Shown in pieces: positions 16,833 through 20,273 of a DNA stretch of 20,273 nucleotides (position 1 is the stretch's first letter; each line of letters starts with the position of its first letter). The stretch is taken from NCBI GenBank assembly GCA_964560775.1, contig CAZLNH010000146.1, positions 1-20,273 of the forward strand, given 5' to 3'. Under the pieces are notes generated by a model. It was not told the DNA's origin, searched no databases, and was given only the letters and a program-made list of their open reading frames with translations. Position numbers and translations under genes: made by a program. The stretch comes from Woeseia sp964560775 (GTDB lineage: Bacteria; Pseudomonadota; Gammaproteobacteria; Steroidobacterales; Woeseiaceae).

Positions 16833-18107
16833 ATGGAAGTGAAGGGACTATTTCGATGCGCCGGCCTGCTTGGTTTGGCGGCCGTGCTTACCGGATGCGG
16901 CGACCGCGAATGGCCTGGCTCAATTGAGGCACTGCTCGAATCCCAGCCAGGGCGCTTCGGTGTCGTAACGGAGGACCCGGCTCGTTACCGCGTGCAGGTC
17001 ATCTACACGCAGATCGACCGCGACGAGGCCAACCGCCCGAGCTTCCGCACATTCCGGTATCGCGTCGACCCGGACGAGTACTTCTATCCGGCGAGCACGG
17101 TAAAGCTGCCGACCGCGATCCTCGCGCTCGAGAAGGTGAACCACCTCGGGCTGCACCGCGACCTGACGATGCTGACCGGCGCGGCCACGGACTTCCAGAC
17201 TTCCGTCACGCACGACGACACGGCGCCTGGCGGATTACCGAGCGTCGGCCACTACATACGCAAGATATTCCTCGTGAGCGATAACGACGCCTATAACCGG
17301 CTCTACGAGTTCATCGGGCAGCAGGAGCTCAACGAGTCACTGTACCGCCGCGGCTTCACCGGTACGCGGATCATTCACCGGCTCGAACTGATGCTGGACC
17401 CGCTGCAGGACCAGCAGACAAACCCGGTACGCTTCGTCGACGGCGACATGACATTGTACGAGCAGGACGCCATTCACAGCCCGCGGAGCTTTATCGGCGT
17501 GCAGCCCGAACTTCTCGGCACGGGCGAGATTGTCGACGGGGAATACATGGACCGCCCCAAGGACTTCGCCGTCAAGAATGCATTTCCGCTCGAGGAACTC
17601 CATGACGTGCTGCTTCGGCTGCTGTTCCCGGAGGCCGTCGACGACGAACAACGCTTCCGCCTGCGCGACGAGGACTACCGCTTCCTGTACCGCGCAATGT
17701 CGTCATACCCGAGCGAGGGTGGCATCGACGCGTACGAGGACACGGCGCAGTACCCGGATGGATACGTGAAATTTCTGTTGTTCGGCGGCAAGGCGCGCTC
17801 GATCCCGGACAACATTCGCATATTCAACAAGGTCGGCGATGCGTACGGGTTCCTGACCGACGCCGCTTACGTGGTCGATTTCGAGAACGGGGTGGAATTC
17901 CTGCTCGCCGCAACCGTGTACACGAACGCGAACGGCGTTTTCAACGACGGCAACTACGAGTACGACGAGATCGGCATGCCGTTCCTCGAAAGCCTGGGCC
18001 GGGCGATCTACGAGATCGAGCTCGCCCGCGAGCGCCCGCACGAGCCGGACCTGTCCCGGTTTCAGCTCAATCAGGAAGACCGGTTAGCGGTGTCTCCTCG
18101 GCATTGA
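16833..18107 (+). CDS. Lipoprotein with serine beta-lactamase/PBP-type hydrolase domain
   Basis: A 424-residue protein. A short signal ends in the lipobox VLTG-C (Cys22), so it should be lipid-anchored in the cell envelope. The class-A beta-lactamase/PBP catalytic set is present in order: YPASTVKLPTA with nucleophile Ser88 and Lys91 (SxxK), VSDNDAYNRL with Ser149-Asp150-Asn151 (SDN), and FNKVGDAYGF with Lys333-Val-Gly335 in place of the usual KTG. The spacing between SDN and KVG (about 180 residues) is longer than in true class A enzymes (about 100), because of an Asp/Glu- and Arg-rich insert. It could be a peptidoglycan or other amide/ester hydrolase; antibiotic resistance should not be assumed. 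The ATG is preceded by only weak ribosome-binding sequence; a GTG two codons later is an alternative start. Confidence 0.8.
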   Translation: MEVKGLFRCAGLLGLAAVLTGCGDREWPGSIEALLESQPGRFGVVTEDPARYRVQVIYTQIDRDEANRPSFRTFRYRVDPDEYFYPASTVKLPTAILALEKVNHLGLHRDLTMLTGAATDFQTSVTHDDTAPGGLPSVGHYIRKIFLVSDNDAYNRLYEFIGQQELNESLYRRGFTGTRIIHRLELMLDPLQDQQTNPVRFVDGDMTLYEQDAIHSPRSFIGVQPELLGTGEIVDGEYMDRPKDFAVKNAFPLEELHDVLLRLLFPEAVDDEQRFRLRDEDYRFLYRAMSSYPSEGGIDAYEDTAQYPDGYVKFLLFGGKARSIPDNIRIFNKVGDAYGFLTDAAYVVDFENGVEFLLAATVYTNANGVFNDGNYEYDEIGMPFLESLGRAIYEIELARERPHEPDLSRFQLNQEDRLAVSPRH

Positions 18108-18204
18108 TCGGGACGTGGAAGCACGCCTTCGGTTCATCGCCAGGATGCTCCCGCCAATGCCATGCAGAAGGCCTCGTTGAAGACGACTCCCTCAACAGAA
18201 TACG

Positions 18205-18263
18205 CCCGATCGGGAATATTCTTCCTCAACCGGCCGCTGTTTCACTGAATATTCCCGAGCGGG
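18205..18263. repeat. 17-bp near-perfect inverted repeat between convergent genes
   Basis: The left arm CCCGATCGGGAATATTC (18205-18221) and the right arm GAATATTCCCGAGCGGG (18247-18263) match at 16 of 17 positions around a 25-bp loop. Each arm contains its own small palindromes (CCCGATCGGG; GAATATTC; TTCCCGAGCGGGAA). It lies between the convergent stops of the lipoprotein gene and the 150-residue gene, so it could end transcription both ways. It lacks a T-run on either strand, so a protein-binding site or a mobile repeat is as likely. Confidence 0.6.
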
Positions 18264-18291
18264 AACAGGTCTGCCGGTGTTGACCCAGCAA

Positions 18292-18744
18292 TCAGCCCCC
18301 GGCCGACTGCTTCTTCAGCTCGACGTACGCAATAAACAGGTTCAGGTGGCGCGCGTCGTACTCGTCAATCCGGGCACGCGCCCGGGTCAGCTTTTCACGG
18401 ACTACCGCCATGACCGTGTCGACCTGCATGGCGCGGCTGTCCCCGGCATCGCCCATGGCCGCCCGCAGCACGTCCGCGAGGTTCAGGGCCTCATCGATGC
18501 AACGTTCGGCTTCGTGCAGGTCCCTGGCGTGCTCTTCCGCTGCATCGAACAATGCCGGCCGGATTTCGTAGTCGTCGTCGAGAAGAAAGGCCGGCACGTA
18601 GAATTCGCCGTCCTCTTCGAGCCGCATTACTGTCGTTGGCAGCGAGGCATTTTTCGCAACAGGGCTCGCACAAGGGACGTGGTGGACCGTGGAACGGGAT
18701 GGGTGGATGCCCGCACGAACGGCGGCAATGGCCTGCTGATTCAT
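18292..18744 (-). CDS. Uncharacterised 150-residue protein, divergent from the Xre-ImmA operon
   Basis: I do not recognise this protein. It has no signal peptide or membrane segment. The N-terminal 40 residues look unstructured (His/Pro/Ser-rich). After VMRLEEDGEFYVPAFLLDDD (39-58) the protein is acidic and mostly helical: LFDAAEEHARDLHEAERCIDEALNLADVLRAAM, then VDTVMAVVREKLTRARARIDEYDARHLNLFIAYVELKK. A helical-bundle or adaptor-like protein is likely, and the general layout recalls small DUF3077/DUF6124-type proteins, without a firm match. Translation is well supported by GGAGGT eight bases before the ATG. Its promoter region is shared with the divergent Xre repressor and contains a palindromic operator, so it is probably a regulated target of that switch. 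Confidence 0.7.
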   Translation of the reverse strand: MNQQAIAAVRAGIHPSRSTVHHVPCASPVAKNASLPTTVMRLEEDGEFYVPAFLLDDDYEIRPALFDAAEEHARDLHEAERCIDEALNLADVLRAAMGDAGDSRAMQVDTVMAVVREKLTRARARIDEYDARHLNLFIAYVELKKQSAGG

Positions 18745-18813
18745 CGTTGCTGACCTCCGGCCGGGCGCTGCACTCGATGCCGCCGTGCCCGTGCAATCTG
18801 CATTTCAGCGAAT

Positions 18814-18830
18814 TGTCCGTATTTAGGACA
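18814..18830. promoter_or_regulatory. Operator copy 1, TGTCC-N7-GGACA palindrome
   Basis: TGTCCGTATTTAGGACA is a 17-bp inverted repeat with an AT-rich centre, the typical layout of an Xre/cI-type dimer site. A second, nearly identical copy lies 81 bp to the right. This copy sits on the side of the minus-strand 150-residue gene, just downstream of a TTGACA -35 element on that strand. Confidence 0.65.
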
Positions 18831-18838
18831 TATTTAAT

Positions 18839-18844
18839 TGTCAA
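18839..18844 (-). promoter_or_regulatory. Perfect TTGACA -35 element for the 150-residue gene
   Basis: On the minus strand an exact TTGACA is followed by operator copy 1, which would then fill the gap between -35 and -10. The hexamer 17 bp downstream (TACGGA) is a poor -10, so the promoter may be weak or need an activator. Confidence 0.4.
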
Positions 18845-18894
18845 TACAGTACGATACGGTAAGTGCTCTCAGGGGTCAATACAGGGGACCATTG

Positions 18895-18911
18895 TGTCCT
18901 GAATTAGGACA
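18895..18911. promoter_or_regulatory. Operator copy 2, TGTCC-N7-GGACA palindrome
   Basis: TGTCCTGAATTAGGACA is a perfect inverted repeat of six-base arms around GAATT; flanking G and C extend the arms to seven (18894-18912). It differs from copy 1 in only a few central bases. It overlaps the likely -35 of the xre promoter, as expected for autorepression. Confidence 0.7.
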
Positions 18912-18933
18912 CCCGGCATCGTGCGTGTAGAAT
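18906..18933 (+). promoter_or_regulatory. Candidate promoter of the xre-immA operon
   Basis: AGGACA (18906-18911, four of six to consensus) and TAGAAT (18928-18933, five of six) are 16 bp apart. Initiation near 18940 gives a leader of about 19 nt. The -35 lies inside the right half of operator copy 2, so a bound repressor would block the polymerase. Confidence 0.45.
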
Positions 18934-18958
18934 ACGCTGCCGAACACAGGGGCAACGA

Positions 18959-19282
18959 ATGCACATCAACGCCAAATTGCTGAACGACAGGGTCCGGCAG
19001 CGAATCAAAAGCGTACGCACGGCCGAGACCGAGCGCCGGCTCTCTCAAGCCGGCCTCGGCGAGGTCCTCGGCCTCAATCGCTCGACGATTGCCAACATTG
19101 AATCGGGTTTGCAACGCGCGTCCCTGCATAATATTTACGAGCTGTGCGCGCACTACAACCTGGAACTCTCGGACCTGCTGCCAAGCGTTGCCGAGATGCG
19201 CAGACGTTCGGCCGGGATCCGTTACGCCGGCGTGGACCCTAGCCTTACGCCCGTGCTCGAAAAACTGCGGCGCACGAGTTAG
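18959..19282 (+). CDS. Xre-family helix-turn-helix repressor
   Basis: A 107-residue protein. The HTH_3-type domain spans about residues 8-80: RIKSVRTAETERRLSQAGLG, then EVLGLNRSTIANIESGLQRA with the recognition helix around LNRSTIANIES, and LHNIYELCAHYNLELSDLLP. The C-terminal tail of about 27 residues is short and basic, with no ligand domain. A good ribosome-binding site (AGGGG, six bases before the ATG) supports the start. It is followed eight bases later by an ImmA/IrrE-type peptidase. That pairing is known from ImmR/ImmA of ICEBs1 and from stress regulators of the IrrE/DdrO type, where the protease cleaves the repressor to lift repression. By analogy it should bind the two TGTCC-N7-GGACA sites upstream and repress its own operon and the divergent gene. 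Confidence 0.88.
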   Translation: MHINAKLLNDRVRQRIKSVRTAETERRLSQAGLGEVLGLNRSTIANIESGLQRASLHNIYELCAHYNLELSDLLPSVAEMRRRSAGIRYAGVDPSLTPVLEKLRRTS

Positions 19283-19290
19283 GCGCCGGC

Positions 19291-19797
19291 ATGTCGCAAG
19301 GATTCGAACGGCGCGCGACGAAGCTGCTACGCGACCATGACGAGTTTTCGCCACCGGTCGACGTAGACGCCCTCGCCCGCGCGCTCGGTATTTCGGTCAA
19401 CTTCGAGGAACTCGACAGCGGCGTATCGGGCGTGATGCTGATCGAAGACGGTAGTGTGAAAGTGGCCATCAACGCGGCGCACCACCGGCATCGCCAGCGA
19501 TTTACGCTGGCGCACGAGATCGGCCACGTGCTCCTGCACGCGAAAGGCGATCGTGTCTTCGTTGACCGGCGGTTTTTCAGAAACGAGTGGTCGAGCAGGG
19601 GCGAGCTGCGCGAGGAAATCGAGGCGAACGCATTTGCGGCGGCGTTGCTGATGCCGAAATTGCTGATCCGGGAGCACATCGATGCAAAAACCGGCATCAC
19701 GGATATCGACGTCTTTCGCCTGGCGACCCAGTTTGCCGTCAGCGAGCAGGCCATGACGCTGCGCCTGGTCAAATTGAATTACATCGAACCCGACTGA
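19291..19797 (+). CDS. ImmA/IrrE-type zinc metallopeptidase
   Basis: A 168-residue, single-domain member of the ImmA/IrrE (COG2856) family. The zinc motif HEIGH is at residues 75-79 in FTLAHEIGHVLLHAKGD. The third ligand is probably Glu111 in EEIEANAFAAALLMPKLL (108-125), the family signature. The N-terminal VDVDALARALGISVNF and C-terminal FAVSEQAMTLRLVKLNYI (a helix-turn-helix-like end) are also usual. No extra sensor (GAF-like) domain is fused, unlike Deinococcus IrrE. Its expected role is cleavage of the Xre repressor encoded eight bases upstream, under an unknown trigger. Its 3' end overlaps the end of the convergent AHL-synthase gene by 29 bp. All catalytic residues are present, so it looks active. 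Confidence 0.9.
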   Translation: MSQGFERRATKLLRDHDEFSPPVDVDALARALGISVNFEELDSGVSGVMLIEDGSVKVAINAAHHRHRQRFTLAHEIGHVLLHAKGDRVFVDRRFFRNEWSSRGELREEIEANAFAAALLMPKLLIREHIDAKTGITDIDVFRLATQFAVSEQAMTLRLVKLNYIEPD

Positions 19798-20273
19798 CGA
19801 GCGACGCACGGCGGCGCATCTCGGCCAGCACGCCTGGCGACACTGTCAGGTACGACGCGGCCGCCGGCCGGTTGCCGAGGATGCGCTCCGGTCCGAGCAC
19901 GGTGACTTCGCAACCCGCTTTCACGACAACCCGCTTCAGCAGCGGCAGGGGCATGACGACGAGGTAACGGTTGATATTGCGCCGCATGCCAAACTCCTGC
20001 ATTGCACACAGCAAGTCAGCCACCGCGATGCGGCGCCGTTTTTCGTCGAGCGAGCGGTCGCAGCCGAAGCGCGTCGCCTCCCACACCGCGTCGGATTCGG
20101 GCGGCGCGCCGCTGATCAACTCCGGCCAAAGCCGCTGCAACATGTAGGGCCGCATGGTTGGCAGCAGGCGCACGGCGCCGCGTGTTTCGCCCCGCTCATC
20201 GAGCCACAGCAGGTACTGGGCGGCGGGCGTATCGAACTCGTCGTACTCCATGCCCCGGTAAGTCGGTACGTCC
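19769..20273 (-). CDS. LuxI-type acyl-homoserine-lactone synthase (5' partial)
   Basis: The frame is open through the right edge, so this gene is cut at its start. Numbering from the Met at 20251, the invariant LuxI-family residues are present with the right spacing: Asp4 and Asp7 in YDEFDTPAAQYL (LuxI D46, D49), Arg28 in GAVRLLPT (R70), and Glu58 and Arg61 in VWEATRFGCD (E101, R104). RLLPTMRPYMLQRLWPELI matches the family well. Seven residues before that Met are visible (DVPTYRG), so about 35 residues, including the N-terminal Arg/Phe/Trp motif, lie beyond the window. Total length would be about 200, normal for LuxI. It makes an acyl-homoserine lactone from S-adenosylmethionine and an acyl carrier. 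No LuxR gene is in view. The acyl chain cannot be predicted. Confidence 0.9.
   Translation of the reverse strand, partial: DVPTYRGMEYDEFDTPAAQYLLWLDERGETRGAVRLLPTMRPYMLQRLWPELISGAPPESDAVWEATRFGCDRSLDEKRRRIAVADLLCAMQEFGMRRNINRYLVVMPLPLLKRVVVKAGCEVTVLGPERILGNRPAAASYLTVSPGVLAEMRRRASLVSRVRCNSI

Noticed and set aside
18205..18263. A lux box for a LuxR-type regulator
   Set aside because: The arms are longer and separated by 25 bp, unlike the compact palindrome of about 20 bp, and the site lies downstream of genes and far from the synthase start.
18277..18753. Plus-strand open frame opposite the 150-residue gene
   Set aside because: The minus-strand frame has a strong ribosome-binding site and a balanced helical composition; the plus-strand frame has neither.

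Overview
The window is GC-rich, densely coded DNA of a Gram-negative bacterium, most likely a free-living (perhaps marine) gammaproteobacterium. The clues are a TonB-dependent receptor, Tat-exported flavoproteins, a LuxI-type synthase and large TPR-sulfotransferases. The genus cannot be told from the sequence. No rRNA, tRNA, CRISPR array or insertion sequence was seen.

Region A (1-7753) looks like a polyamine-use locus. A glutamine-synthetase-family enzyme resembling gamma-glutamylpolyamine synthetases (cut off at the left edge) converges on a three-gene minus-strand run. That run is a TonB-dependent receptor followed by two paralogous Tat-signal FAD oxidoreductases of the spermidine-dehydrogenase type. 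The inferred logic is outer-membrane uptake, periplasmic oxidation, and cytoplasmic glutamylation of amines.

Region B (7754-13364) starts with an AT-rich intergenic region carrying a candidate promoter for the receptor. It continues with a secreted NTF2-like protein and a small aspartyl/asparaginyl beta-hydroxylase-like protein. Then come two divergent, full-length TPR proteins, each with a C-terminal sulfotransferase domain with a clear PAPS-binding loop. Together these could be a protein-modification set (hydroxylation plus sulfation).

Region C (13365-18107) holds an NhaC-type antiporter with a hairpin just before its start, a truncated secreted-protein remnant with an excellent ribosome-binding site, a long ChrA-type chromate transporter, and a lipoprotein with serine beta-lactamase/PBP-fold motifs (SxxK, SDN, KVG).

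Region D (18108-20273) is the most intriguing. A 17-bp near-perfect inverted repeat lies downstream of an orphan 150-aa minus-strand gene. That gene diverges from an operon of an Xre-type repressor and an ImmA/IrrE-type metallopeptidase. The shared control region has two copies of a 17-bp palindrome, TGTCC-N7-GGACA, one near each divergent promoter. The peptidase gene runs tail-to-tail into a LuxI-type acyl-homoserine-lactone synthase, overlapping it by 29 bp; the synthase gene runs off the right edge. This suggests a repressor/protease switch next to quorum-sensing signal production, with no LuxR receptor inside the window.
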